Origin: Fusarium oxysporum f. sp. lycopersici 4287
Lineage: Eukaryota; Ascomycota; Sordariomycetes; Hypocreales; Nectriaceae
Assembly (NCBI RefSeq): GCF_000149955.1
Contig: NC_030992.1
Coordinates: 3,550,850-3,614,849, forward strand
Length of the DNA stretch: 64,000 bases
Direction: 5' to 3'
Shown: one piece after another, positions 1-12,048 of the stretch
Layout: the number at the start of each line of letters is the position of its first letter
Numbering within the stretch: position 1 is the first letter of the stretch
The notes under the pieces: model-generated
What the model was told of the DNA's origin: nothing
The model's database searches: none
Seen by the model: only the letters and a program-made list of their open reading frames with translations
Made by a program: the position numbers and the translations under genes

Positions 1-724
1 AGTTAGGGCGTCTATGGCACCACCACGGACCTCATGTCACCTTACGACGAGTCCAGCATCGTCTGAGGTTACGGTTAGGGAAATGCACTCGCACTCACAG
101 ACACAGGCACAGGCACATACACTCAAACTCGCACAGTACGCATTGCGGTACCGACACTCAAGTCTGCCTGATCGATGTATCCTTGCATATCCTACCTGGA
201 CTATCCCGGCCAGAATGGGCCTTGCAGAGAAGGAAAACCCCCCCAGATTCCCGGGGCTTGTGTCCGTCGAGACGGGCCAGGGACAGCCCAACCCAACCCA
301 CTCGAAGCCCTGTCGAGGGTCCCCCCTTACCACCGCCCTAGTCTCCCTTAGCCCCAGTTCCTAGGGCCTGTCTAATCTTTGGGAGGGTACAAGCTGCCTT
401 GCCCCAAGATTGCATCAATCTCTCGCTCATCTTGTTAACTTATATGTACATTGCATCCTCGTTGTTATAATCTTGTTTGTTTGATCTCCCGATGACCTTT
501 CCCACCCCTCATTTCGATACGTTTTTGAAACCTCGTGGCATCTGATCTGCCCTATCCCAAGTCTCTCTTTTAGGTCTCACCTACTCCATTCCTTATTTTA
601 TCTCACTGCCCTGCCTGGTCTAGATCAACAACAAGAATTTGTGAAATAGGCCAGTTTCGCAAGTCATTGTTTACATACAGGGCACGCTCCGCCGTCGCCC
701 TCCTCTTGGAGGTCTTGTGTAATC
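1..724. other. Intergenic / 5' flank of the CRIB-motif gene
   Basis: I see no convincing gene here. Short ORFs on both strands at about 14-364 overlap each other and have the low-complexity composition of chance frames. A (CA)-rich stretch lies near 84-125. Positions 560-724 are pyrimidine-rich and are probably the promoter and 5' leader of the gene starting at 725. Confidence 0.5.
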
Positions 725-3151
725 ATGTGGGCTGCTACAATGCCTTATTACTCAGAATACCAGTCGGATCGTTCCAGGCGCGATACAAACCAGAATGCTC
801 AAGCCAATGCCAGCAACGATGCCCATGGCTACCGCGATGTATCCCCCCACACCCGGCACTCACCCATCGATCTGGACGAATACATGGTGCCAGCCATAGA
901 GGGCCCTCCGTCACCCGAGAGAATTCGCCAATTGAGTAAGCAGATGAAACATGCGTCTCACCTTAATCGAGGTCACCGGGCTGTATCGTCTGGGTCTTCG
1001 TCGTTTGTGAATAGTGAGCGAGGATGGGAACAGGGATTCGAAAACATGAGCATTACTCGGCACTCGTCCCAACGATCTACGACTAGCGGAACTTCTTCTT
1101 CTCGAGACCGACCCGACAGTGTGCAAGTATTGGGCAAGAACATCTTCCATCGCCGTGCAAAGTCGAGCAAGTCAGGACGCTCAAGACGTGAGAGCAGTGC
1201 CCAGAGCTCATCGGGAAGTTCATTGTACTCGACTGAATTAAGCAGCGAAACTTCCTTGACCACCTTCAAGGACGCCATCATGCCTACTATCTTTGCACGC
1301 CGGAAATCATCTCGCGACGAGACAGTCCTACAGAAGAAGCTTCAGATATCTGGACCTTTCAACTTTCAGCATGTGACGCATACTCCACGCGAACAGGTAG
1401 CCAACTCAGCATCTCGTACTCCTGGACAGGAGCACCCCCAACCCAACTTCTACTCAGACCGCGTTGTCGAACACGAAGTATCTCCCCGTAGTTCAAGAGC
1501 CTCTAACCTTCCACGTCGATTGATCAAGCACGCTCGATCCCAGGAGCAGCTCCGTACCAGCCCACCTCGACCAGTCCGGCCCCCAAGACCTCCGCTTGAG
1601 CCACTTCACTCTCCTACTCTGGGTGCCCCTATTCCACCCCCAAGAGGCTCAAGCCGACAGCCCAGCCTGCAAGATGGTGACGCACTTGCAGTGGCAAGGT
1701 TTGATCGTCCACTGACGAGTGGTGGGTTCCGACACCCTCAACCTTTCAGCCCTAGTGAGATCATGGAGCGACCTCCAGCAACATCTCATGGTTACGCCAT
1801 GGCCCCTGAACAGGCAGTATTGCCAGTAGACGATCACCGATTCTCGCATGCGATCACCACCCCCGATGATGCAGCCTGGCCACTTCCCGTAACCGCAAGT
1901 TATGAGCCACCATTGCCAGATGTGCCAGAGGAAGAAGAACACATGGTAAACATTGGACGATCACCAAAGAGTATCATCAGCACCAGGTCTTCACTGCGTG
2001 CTAGCCAATCGGTCCCTCTTCTTCGGGGATCCCAGACTCTCGAGAACAATGCTGCCCAACACAGTGCTGGACACTACAACGGCCAAGCTCATTCCATTAG
2101 GGAGAGTTGGGAGGATGATATTGACTACTGTTACGAACACGAGGCCGATGCCAACTTCGATTACGAGTGGGAGAGACCGTCGTTGGAAGGTGGACGAGAG
2201 CACGCACCTGGAGTTCAAGTGGCTCTGTTTGAAGACGATGAGTTGAGGGAGCTACCGATCATCGGCACTGCTGAGTCGTCTCCCGGTATGCTTTCCGCGT
2301 CCCGTTTTGATATGCCGGCTCTAAGCCCAGCTAGTCAGGCTTCGCCGGAGAGTGCCTTCGAGGCCGTCACCCCAAGCACGGGAGTCGCTGTGACCAATAA
2401 CTTCTCGCTCCCACGCGGTGACAAGGTCCACCGCCCGTCCAATCTTAGCCATTGTCGAAACGACTCTCGAGCATCCAGCTTCAAGGAGTCATATGGCTTT
2501 ACCTTGTCCCCTTCGCTACTCATCCCTGGTGACTACCATCAACAGATGCTCCTCAATGAGACTGAGAGACAGAGCTATTCGGGTGAGGATGATGTGGTTC
2601 ATGGTATCGTTGACCCCAACCACCCCTATGAGGATGTCAGCAACGCTGCCAGTCACACCTCTCTTCAGATGTCTCATCAACGCGCAAGCACTTCCACTAC
2701 TGCTACCAACTCTACATCTCTCTCTGACTCTACTGGAGAGCGTCATGTCTCTACCAACTCCACCTGGACTAACTTGACTCGTCTCACCAGCAGCACGTCA
2801 CTGAACAAGTGGGTTGAGTCAAACAACACAATCCGCGAGTCACAGATCATCAAATCACACGATGATAGCGACGAAGAAGAGACTACTCCTCCTGCCTCCA
2901 CCGAGAAGGACACAGTCCCTGAGCTCACACCATTCCCCTCTGTGCCCGTTACCAAGAAGCCTCACCACAAGAGCCACGCAAGCGAGTCTATCGTTAGGGA
3001 TGATATCCCCAACAACACTAAGTCTGTCGAGCTTCCCAAGACCCGACGTCCTCGTGCTAGAACAACAAGTCTCAGCACTCAGGCCCCTCCTGTGGGCCAA
3101 TACGCCCTATTTCCTCGTACATATGCCAAGGGCAATGGCGATCGTATCTAA
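725..3151 (+). CDS. CRIB-motif protein, putative Rho/Cdc42 effector, 808 aa
   Basis: This is a single uninterrupted exon. It begins at an ATG at 725; a second in-frame ATG at 740 (residue 6) is an alternative start. The protein is Ser/Pro/Thr-rich and looks mostly disordered. The key feature is ISGPFNFQHVTHT at residues 208-220, which fits the CRIB/PBD consensus I-S-x-P-x-x-F-x-H-x-x-H used by PAK kinases, WASP and yeast Gic proteins to bind GTP-loaded Cdc42/Rac. Basic Ser/Arg-rich sequence precedes the motif (about residues 140-160) and polyproline stretches follow (about residues 280-310). There is no kinase, GAP, SH3 or PH domain that I can see, so I infer a scaffold-type polarity effector. 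The C-terminus is basic and ends in GNGDRI. The CRIB assignment rests on motif reading only. Confidence 0.75.
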   Translation: MWAATMPYYSEYQSDRSRRDTNQNAQANASNDAHGYRDVSPHTRHSPIDLDEYMVPAIEGPPSPERIRQLSKQMKHASHLNRGHRAVSSGSSSFVNSERGWEQGFENMSITRHSSQRSTTSGTSSSRDRPDSVQVLGKNIFHRRAKSSKSGRSRRESSAQSSSGSSLYSTELSSETSLTTFKDAIMPTIFARRKSSRDETVLQKKLQISGPFNFQHVTHTPREQVANSASRTPGQEHPQPNFYSDRVVEHEVSPRSSRASNLPRRLIKHARSQEQLRTSPPRPVRPPRPPLEPLHSPTLGAPIPPPRGSSRQPSLQDGDALAVARFDRPLTSGGFRHPQPFSPSEIMERPPATSHGYAMAPEQAVLPVDDHRFSHAITTPDDAAWPLPVTASYEPPLPDVPEEEEHMVNIGRSPKSIISTRSSLRASQSVPLLRGSQTLENNAAQHSAGHYNGQAHSIRESWEDDIDYCYEHEADANFDYEWERPSLEGGREHAPGVQVALFEDDELRELPIIGTAESSPGMLSASRFDMPALSPASQASPESAFEAVTPSTGVAVTNNFSLPRGDKVHRPSNLSHCRNDSRASSFKESYGFTLSPSLLIPGDYHQQMLLNETERQSYSGEDDVVHGIVDPNHPYEDVSNAASHTSLQMSHQRASTSTTATNSTSLSDSTGERHVSTNSTWTNLTRLTSSTSLNKWVESNNTIRESQIIKSHDDSDEEETTPPASTEKDTVPELTPFPSVPVTKKPHHKSHASESIVRDDIPNNTKSVELPKTRRPRARTTSLSTQAPPVGQYALFPRTYAKGNGDRI

Positions 3152-5012
3152 AGTGATTTGATCGCTCCATGTTGATTTGTTACCTGTTTTCGACCTCAAC
3201 ACTTGAGGCAGCTTTCTTTTTATTTCTGTTTCATATCTCTCTCACGTGCGGCATATATCGCCTTTACACTGCTTTTACACAAGACACTGTGCTCCTGGGT
3301 GTGTCAGCCCATGGTCGGATTTCTTTTGTACGGGTTTGAGCTTCGCCGCGAAAGGCATTCTATACTTGGGTCTCTGGTCCTATGGTCCGGCTTTCAGGCC
3401 TTGACTTCAGCCTCCGGCAACCAGGTCATGTAAGGCGTACTTTTGATCTGCAGAAAGCAGTTCAGGGCATTGGGGGCGGTACTCAAAAGCTAAACAAGGC
3501 ATTGGGTGTGTTTTTATTTATTTTTTCATCTTTACTGCAATGTTTTTTCGGAGTCGACCACTGGGGGGTCGGCCAACGGGTGAGAACAAGGTCCAACTCT
3601 GTAGGAGAGACCTTTGGGAACCAACTGGCGCAATATTTCCAGTTATGATGAGTGATGGATTTATGAACATTTAGACAAAAATCAGAGGCACATAGCAGTA
3701 AGCTATCTTGTACAACATACCGGCACCACGGCCAAAAATGCATTTCTGCCAAGCGCGCTGACTTTGAGACATTTACTTGCTCTTTGTGTATATATACTAA
3801 GTTAAAAATGACTAAAAAAATGTTAAAGTTTAACAACCAAATCTTCATTAATTCGCATGCTAAGTGACCAACTTATTAAACAACTGAAAATTACGATGCA
3901 TTCTTTGAGATGATGTCTGCCTCTGAATCCTTGCATGTTATCCGTCAGGGGTCGCATTGAATGTAGTGGTTCACGCTACGCAAGACGATTCAGGAACCAA
4001 GAGTATACGACAGCACCTTGCTCATGACATCGGCTGATTTAGCTGTCCAGGATAAACGTCCGACTCTTGTATAGTTTCGTCAAAGCAGAGCCAACGTACA
4101 CTCAAGTTATGGAGGTCAACCGGAGATGCTTGTCATGCATAACTGTGGAATGAATTTCAAACCGCAACCATAAGTCTATTCCATGAACTTGATTATAGAC
4201 AGACATGTCTCTGAGAAGCCAGTGTCATATAACCCATGCCCAAAGACCATGTCTATCCCTTTCCCATTTTCTAAAGTCTTTGTTCCTTCTGCCCTCCCGT
4301 GCTTGCTCCATATAAAACACTTAACCGTAGAGTTCTCATATAGAATCCCAATGCTCCACACCAATGTAGACAAAGAAGAAGATTCAAGTAAGAAGGCGTG
4401 GTAACATGATGTAACACAGAACATGTGTCCAGTCCAATCAAGTCAAGCCCATGTCTCTATCTGTTGTGGGGTGTTGAGGCTTTTGTGTCATGTGAGTCGT
4501 AAGTTCAAAGAAAGGATGGCATGGGTAATGAGGTAAGGAGGTGTAACAAGGACAATCAAACACACATGTCTAAGTGAGGGAATGTAAAAGGAATATCAAA
4601 ACAAACATATAAGGCCAACCAAACATATAAGCAAGTACCCATGAAAGGACATAGCTACTTCCATTCGTGATACTGCCTGAGCGCCACGCCCCTTTTGAAT
4701 CTGCCACAATTTGAGAACCAAAACATGAAAACGAATATTGATAGGGCGTCTGGTAATAGAGCGCATGGATAAGGAGTGTCCACGTCAAACGAATCGTCAT
4801 GGGACCAACATGCTGTGCGAACAAATGAAGCAAGCCAAAGGATAATCAAACAAGGATAGGAATATAGAAGAGGGCATAGAACGGTTAAAGAGAGATGCAA
4901 ACTTATCAAACAGATAGTCGTTCATGAACATCTCGTTTGAGAAGCCTGACTCTCAAAAGCCTTGGATGCAGTGTACAACTCTTGCCTCTCTATACCCATC
5001 ATATGTTGCTTG
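3152..5012. other. Intergenic between convergent genes
   Basis: This stretch holds the presumed 3' UTRs of the CRIB-motif gene (plus) and the bHLH gene (minus). It is AT-rich around 3640-3900. The ORFs seen here are short, overlap on opposite strands and lack a recognisable domain. I see no RNA gene. Confidence 0.5.
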
Positions 5013-6482
5013 TTATGAGCCTTCTTTCTCATCATCATCATCCCGCTCCCTCTTGTGATCCTTATTTGTGTCGGGTTCGACAGAGTTCTCTTGGCCCGAT
5101 GAGGATGTTGCGCTTTCGGAATTTGATTCTTTGAGTCGTCGCAGGCTGCCCTGAAGCTCAAGGTTTTCGAGTTCGAGTTGATTTCTCTCACGTTCTAGTG
5201 CTTGAATATGCTTGCGAGCCATTTCAAGCACCTCGCCCTTACTGACACGTCTGTCAGCATCATTTGCATGGTCGGATTCGTTATCCTCGTTCCCATTGCC
5301 GCTGCCACTTTCCCCATGGCGCGCTTGGTCGGGCAGCGCACTGAGGAGAGATTCGAATTGAGCATTAAGGCGATTTCGATATTGCTTCTCGACGAGATTG
5401 TGAGAGGCTCGTGTTCGACGGTCTTCGGGAGTATCGTTGGGCTTGTCTCGACTGTTTTTGGATGTCCGAGAAGCACTGCGGAGCTTGCTTTGGCGGCTAG
5501 ATGTTGTCGATGCTGTCGAGGCCATGGACACGGATTTGGAGCCAATACTGGCACGGCTGTTCTGCGACGCAGAACTGGGGCTGGCAGCATCGGATATCGA
5601 AGGTGCTGTCCCACCAGTACTGCTACTCATAGCCCCCTGGGAAGCGTCCGATAGTTTGCGAGCCTCTTTCTTTTGTCGTCTTGGTCGAGGAGTCTTTCGT
5701 GGACGAGAAGCCGGTGTCGCATTATTGTCTCCTGTAGGCTCGTCTATCTCGGCCCAGGGGTTGCTAGCAACATGATGAACGGGGGTCCGCACTTTTGGAG
5801 TGCTGGCATCATGGCTCATAGAATCGTCCCATTGACTTGGAACGCCGGTATCGAAATGGGCACTATTCGGGTGAATGCTTGAAGGTGAAACGAGATTGCT
5901 TCCGTACGAAAACGAGGCTGGATCTGTCGGCGCATGCGAAAGATGATTCGAATGCCCAACAACGCCCATATGCCCTGGGATCTCGAAATCAAACTGAGGG
6001 TGATTTAGCTGCAAATTTGGAGTAACATGGTACATGCTCCAATCCATCGACATTGGGCCAGAAGAGGCGGGAGGGATGTGACTTGCAAACCCAGCGGACG
6101 GAAGACCCGCTGAACTCTGAGCTGAATGAGCTCCATGGCCATGGCCGTGACCATGAATTCCGTGCGCCTGGGGATGCGCACCATGAGAAAGATGGGAACC
6201 GTGTGGGTGTTGCTGCGCGTGTAAGTCGATATCAAGGTCAATTTCAAGATGAGCGCGTGATTGTGCACGTGACGATTCAGGAACGGTGCCCGGCAGTTGC
6301 ATTCCGAGTACCGGGCCCGGTAAGGTCACCGGACCCGAGTGGTGATTTGCGTTTGGATTCGCGTGGTGGTGGGTCTCGATTTCGGTCGGTTCTGGCCGCG
6401 GCGGCGCATCGCGGCTGGTTCGATTCGGCGACGAAATGGGCTGTTGATGTGGGAAATGACCGGGTGGCGCCGGCGCTATCAT
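5013..6482 (-). CDS. bHLH-leucine zipper transcription factor with SREBP-type basic region, 489 aa
   Basis: I take the ATG at 6482 as the start; the same frame opens a little earlier at a TTG (6491), but that is not a credible eukaryotic start. The N-terminal half is Pro/His/Gly-rich and disordered, including a His-Gly repeat at about residues 110-120. The bHLH lies at about residues 350-430. Its basic region reads HNLVEKQYRNRLN, with the His, Glu and Arg residues of E-box binders and a Tyr at the position where SREBPs carry Tyr instead of Arg. The loop between helices 1 and 2 is long and acidic/Gly-Asn rich. A leucine-rich coiled coil follows helix 2, and the C-terminus is acidic with KRERDDDD. 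I see no membrane segment, so it is not a membrane-tethered SREBP. The target genes are unknown. One exon. Confidence 0.85.
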   Translation of the reverse strand: MIAPAPPGHFPHQQPISSPNRTSRDAPPRPEPTEIETHHHANPNANHHSGPVTLPGPVLGMQLPGTVPESSRAQSRAHLEIDLDIDLHAQQHPHGSHLSHGAHPQAHGIHGHGHGHGAHSAQSSAGLPSAGFASHIPPASSGPMSMDWSMYHVTPNLQLNHPQFDFEIPGHMGVVGHSNHLSHAPTDPASFSYGSNLVSPSSIHPNSAHFDTGVPSQWDDSMSHDASTPKVRTPVHHVASNPWAEIDEPTGDNNATPASRPRKTPRPRRQKKEARKLSDASQGAMSSSTGGTAPSISDAASPSSASQNSRASIGSKSVSMASTASTTSSRQSKLRSASRTSKNSRDKPNDTPEDRRTRASHNLVEKQYRNRLNAQFESLLSALPDQARHGESGSGNGNEDNESDHANDADRRVSKGEVLEMARKHIQALERERNQLELENLELQGSLRRLKESNSESATSSSGQENSVEPDTNKDHKRERDDDDEKEGS

Positions 6483-6511
6483 CTGCTCCAACGGAAACGC
6501 AACGTTAGACT

Positions 6512-6550
6512 TTATTCCATCTTCACTAATTGTTCACTCTTCTCTTTCAT
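6512..6550 (-). promoter_or_regulatory. Upstream ORF (12 codons) in the bHLH leader
   Basis: On the minus strand an ATG at 6550 opens a 12-codon ORF (MKEKSEQLVKME) that stops with TAA at 6512, 29 nt before the bHLH ATG. If the leader includes this stretch, ribosomes would meet the short ORF first, a common way of limiting translation of fungal regulators. The transcription start is not known from sequence alone. Confidence 0.4.
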
Positions 6551-9500
6551 CTCCTGCTCTCTGTCTCAAAATTGCCACTCTACTGTCTCTTCCTGGTCTC
6601 GACTCGCTTCAGCTCTTTTTCCCCATCGGTTCTTTTGCCCCTGAGCTATTGAATTGAATGCGTCTCGTTCGACGAGGAAACTTTTGCGAAAATTGGCCTC
6701 TTCTAAACGAGTTTTTTTGTGGTACCATTGAATACCAGGACGCGACAACAAACCATGATTCAATAGCTCGAGTCATTCTTCGGGAGAGACGGAATCGAGC
6801 CGGACACCAGTTGGATCGAGACTCAGCCACTGGCCTGATGCATGGTGTTGACATGTCTCAGCTGCTTTGCTGCAACCATGACATGCTATTGAGCATTGAC
6901 CTCGACAGGATATCTCCAACTGGCCAAACTTACCTCTTCAACTTTAATTCACATCGCACAAGGGGCAGCAGGATACTCTCCACCGTCGCCTCGTCGCCAA
7001 TTAACGTACCTCTGGCTCTTCTATGAGAAAGTCATAGAATGACTGGTCCTCGTTGTGATCCCCCGCCATGGTGGGATTGGAAGTCGGAGGCTGCAGCAAA
7101 TTCTGGATCTGCGTAGCCACTTGAGTGTTCGTCCGGCTCTTGTGTTTAGATGTCTGGAGGAGTGGACCGGGTATCGCTTTTGTCTATGCAACCAGGCGTG
7201 CCCTGGCTGTCACTTTGATAGCACTGGTCGTCGATTGTGATCTAAGGATCAAGGTATGATATCGAGTGGAAGTGCGATCGAGCTTCGATCAGTGAACGTC
7301 TTGATAAACAACTTCCGTTGATTCAGTCGGCCTGGGCCCGTGGCCGGCACCGTACTTCACCACGGAGGTTGGTAGTTTAAGGGACCCGACTGCTTATACA
7401 GCAATTTGAAGCCGCAGACTTCGACGTCACTAGAACCTGCTCAATAGTTCTAGCGCCACGGACGCCGATTTGCATCCAACAAGCAAATTAGAGATCGAGG
7501 GCCCTATTCCAGTCCAGGAGGGGCGATGCTGTACAGTAGTCTCGTGCTCCCACCAAACACAAGATAAAATGTCACCCCACCGAAGAGATTTCTCGGCACC
7601 ACGAGACAATCGGTCACCTATTAGGTGACGGATCGAATGTCTTTTCAGGCCCTTAATTCTTTCTCAGATGATGAGCGAATGAGTGGCCGTGCCTTTCGTT
7701 TCCACTAACGGCATTCAAGGTCTTCCTCACTGCCGCTCCGCGTACCTGCTTCACACCATTGTTAACGTCAGAGCACATGCTGGGTTGGGTGACATTTGCC
7801 CAGATCGTCACATCTTTACTCACAGGTTCCCTCTTCAGCCGCACTATCGACTGCCTATCCTCGTGGTGGTCTTCCCTTTTCTCGTACTTCGGCCTCCGGC
7901 CCCTTTCCTTCTCCTCCTCCGTCTGTCACCTCTTCCCCTGAGGCTGTGAGAGTCGAGTGACTAGTCACGGGGACATCCAACGTTGTCCCGAGGCCTGAGC
8001 GGTAATATGGTTCGAGGCCCTTGATGACTACACTCTGGCGTGCTCACGCATTCGCCCTAGTTATAGGATGTGGTGAGATCTGTTTTGTCAAAAATAACAT
8101 AGGGCAACCTGATGGTGTTGTGTCAAAGCAGGACAAGCTTCTCTTCCCTTCCCCACGTGAACTATTAGGCTTCCAATAGGAAGATGTGGCTGGTTTGAAT
8201 CCGTGGCCGTGGGAAAGCCAATGCTGAATGATGGAGGAGCCATGTGTGGATTCAAGTCGACGCCCTGATTGTGTTTGCATTAACTCGACAATCGAATTGG
8301 CCAGTGCCCCCGCCTTTACCGCCCAAAGGGGGACTTGGGGACAGCTTCTGGGAAACCTGAGCTGGAATTGGACCTGGGAAATAGGTGGACTCCTTTGGGG
8401 GGGGAGGAGACAGGAAACCGGGACTGGGATTAGGTCCGGGAAGGGGACGGGGACCGACTGTAAGTGGTACTTCGGGCATTCGTGCTCTGTAAAGTGATCG
8501 GCATATCGAGACCTTGCCCATCCAGCCTTTATTGGACATCTTGGCTTGACAAGCCCTACCGCTCACATGTCAAGCGCGGAAGGGTGCATGTTTGAGGCGC
8601 CTATATCTTCCCTGTCAGTGTCGTTCTCCGAGTTCTGTCAGTTTGGCGCGATGCCGAATCATGTTGTAGTAACAATTGTGAGCGGTCAGATCTGGATCTT
8701 CTTAAACTAGACTATCCGGGCCACTCCACAAGGCTCTTGCCCGTTCTAAACTGCAGAGAGAAGGACGATATTCATCCGTTATCTCATAAAAGCCAAGAGT
8801 CCATTCTGTCAAGTGCCGCAGCTCGACCAGCCCAGGTATTCAGGTGGCTCATCGAAAGAAGGACCACTCGTAAGTCGAGAAGCTCACTAGGCATACTGGG
8901 AATAACGACCAGGTGACTGAGGCACGGCCATCGTGATACTAGATGATACCACAAGCTTCTTCATTTTGCTATGACTTCGTACCGTGGCCCGGTTGTTTCG
9001 GATCCAGCAGCACGGAGATGATAACTGTAACTAGATGGTTCCATTGATTTGGTATTTTTGACAGGAACACTCCAACCAGGTACGGATGGCTTCTGATCCA
9101 AATCAGACCGCGTAATGACCACACAATTCTGTATGTATATGTCTGTATTATGGTGGTCTGATCCAAGTTCGCAACCGAGGAGCGGGGGGGTGGCTGGCTA
9201 CAACCAGGGGGGAGGGGGCCGCAAGCCTGTAGCCCACCCAACGAAAATGTATGCCACGCCTGGGAAAAGAGGACCCTGGGCTAAAGGGATTCATGTTGGA
9301 TGCTGAAGCTAAGACGTTTCGAGGGAATTGGGGACTAATGAAGCCGGATGTGGTTGTTGGCCGTTGAGCTGATATGTCGTTTTGGGGGGGCGTCGTTAGG
9401 ATTGAACATGACGGACGGGAAAGACAACGGTTTTTTGTGGGCTAAACCATGTCCATCTATCGCTGCCGTCTTCGTGGCGGTAGTCTTTTTTAGCCCTTTC

Positions 9501-12048
9501 GTTCGACGTCACTGTTTCTGGGTTTTGTTTCCTCTTTTCGGCGGTGACATCTTTTTTTGATGGCGCTGAGTTTGCTGCAGAGTGTGAACAACTCGTGCTC
9601 GTCGACCGAGATAGTGCAGACAAGTCGTTGGTCGAAAGCCAACGTCGCTTCCGAAAGGAAAAGGAATACATCCCCCTTCACCCTATGCAAAGTGCAGTTA
9701 GCCCGGAGCTGCTTCTCCTCTTGTGAAACAGACAATCGATTATGTAGTGGCAGGGCTTGCATAATAGTTTGTGTGGCTTGCTCAGCCCTGGCAATTCATA
9801 TCGAAATGTTGTATAGCTCATATTCAGCCCTGATCTACGTTCGGCCGCGAGTAAGTTGCCTTGTGAAGAAAGTTTCTTGGGATGGATCAAATACAGGCGG
9901 AATTAGTCAACCGTATGAAACAGAGGAAAGCGTCATTTCGGAAGGCAGCCGCACTTTCCTAGGACAACGAATGGACTGGATGCCACAGACAGATACTGTG
10001 CCTAGGAAACTGCCAACCCTGCGCCTGCCCTGTCCTGCACGGGGAGTAAGGTGTTTGGGAAGGTGCGACGCAGAACGGATACCTTCTTCATGCCAGGTAT
10101 TACACGATGTGCGCGTTGTGTGTGGAGCTGATGAGGAGGAAGGTTGGATGTAGTATAAGGTAACGGACAAGAGAATTGTAGTGTTAGTTACTTGATGGGA
10201 AACCGAAGGAATTGCTCGAAAAGATGACGGATTTATAGAGATCGTGACAGGTCGACCAACTTCCCTGCCACTTACACAGATTCAGTTCAGGTCGAGCAAG
10301 TCATAGTTACGTCTTAAACTCATGTAAGAAAACGTTTTCTATAACTCAAAAGCTTGTTCTGCAGAAGACAGCGATAGCGAGCGTTCCTAAGAACCCTCGA
10401 AGGGTCAGATCATGGATATTCGACCCAAACAAAACTCCTCTTTGACTGACGGGGCCTTCTGTTATAGGACCCAGGCATTATTTGTGATACCCTCCAGGCT
10501 CCATGCTCCAGGTACCCCTGATCCTCGGTTCTGCAGGCCGAGTAGCCGGTCGTTCAGGTTGTCAGAACCCTCTCGTGCATTATCGCTGACGGGACACAAA
10601 TGTTCATCTGCAGTCTCCCATCCTTCACACGACAATTACATACACATTTCCAAGGTGACCCAACCAACGGCCCGGCCAATTCAATGCACTGACTCGGATA
10701 CGGCCCCCCTTTGAACCCACGTCGGAGCCGGAGTGTGTGAGCTGTCACATACTAATGCGGTAATACCTGAAAATATTTTTTTCCTTTTTCATTTATTGCG
10801 CTGTTACGCTGAACTTCGGCAGAAGCAAAACTTCGCTTACATCCCTGGCCCCGGCTGATCTGATCTTTGTCCAAACCTTAAACGACAAGGTCTTGGACCT
10901 TTGAATGGCACCTTTTTCTCTCCAAATATGCCCAATAATACGAGACTTGATTTTTACCCCTTGGATTTCGTTACTATTACCAGAAAGGGTAATTACCATG
11001 ACACCAAATCTTGGTGGATTGAGCTGATGAACATCACCACGATGCTTTGATATTAGATCACCTCCAACCTACCACTAACATGTAGGTATTGTAAGAGTTC
11101 TACGTACCTCAGCTTGCGGAACCTCAGTCTCTTAACCTGTCATCGCCGATCAAGGGCCACCCCTGATCGTCGGAGCCAAACCGAGAACGTTCAGCAACTA
11201 TCCGTCTCCACCTATAGAATCAGCAAGACTCACATTGGGTGTACAGGAACGCACACGAGAGTGCAGGATCGTGATCTACAGTAAGCAGCCAGCCTTCCGG
11301 AGAATATCCATCCATGTTTTCTTTTCTTCAGCAGAATTGTTAGCTACTGTACCTATTTACGTATTTGCCTTGGCACTCGTACGTTGTTTGCCACTCGTGG
11401 GAGCACTATAACAGAGACTGATACGATGGTAATTAGACTGTTCGTTGTAAAGCCGACGATAAGATTTTATGGGGGGGCTCTCTTGATAGTCGTCACTAGC
11501 TCCTTGCGGCTGACAAGTGACGGGGGGAATATAAATGTACCCCTCTCCAGGTGACGAGAACAAGGAATACCCCAGATGGCTCGATCAATTACGAGCCTGT
11601 AGTAGATATATTACAGGCTAAAGGACATCCGAGGCTCTTTCAAATCGATGATTTATTATTGTGTGTTAATGAATAAACTTCCATAAAAAAGAAACTCAGA
11701 CGTAAAGCATGCTTAAATTCATCTAGCCTCAATCGATCTAGTCTGGTCTACTATATGCCAATGCCATGGATGTCATGACCAATGCTCACCGCAAAGTTAT
11801 TCTGAACATGAGTCGTGCAGAGAGACAGCTTGCTGACCAAACTGTCAAAGCGGAAATAATTGTAATTGGTAACAGTTACTACTACATGAACCCAGCTAGA
11901 GGTGTGAAATCGTCTTTCTAGCCCGAACGCCTTTGGTATCTCAGTCTCCAAGACCAAGAGTTTTCCCCAGTCCCGCTCCCATTAAACTGCTCACGTGTCT
12001 CACTTCAACGACACACACGCTCCGTAACCACATATGCCTATGCTACGT
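6551..12048. other. Gene-poor stretch 5' of the bHLH gene, about 5.5 kb
   Basis: No ORF here has convincing coding character. The longest with an ATG (about 9560-10153, plus) is Cys/Ser-rich with no recognisable domain and is overlapped by minus-strand frames. G-runs occur near 8397-8406, 9184-9214 and 9384-9390. The region presumably holds the distal promoter and leader of the bHLH gene and the 3' flank of POB3. No tRNA or 5S rRNA was recognised. Confidence 0.5.

Noticed and set aside
8180..8215. Possible tRNA-like B box (GGTTTGAATCC)
   Set aside because: No A box, acceptor stem or anticodon arm fits around it.
9560..10153. 197-codon ATG frame on the plus strand
   Set aside because: Cys/Ser-rich, no domain, no splice partner exons, and competing frames of similar quality on the other strand.
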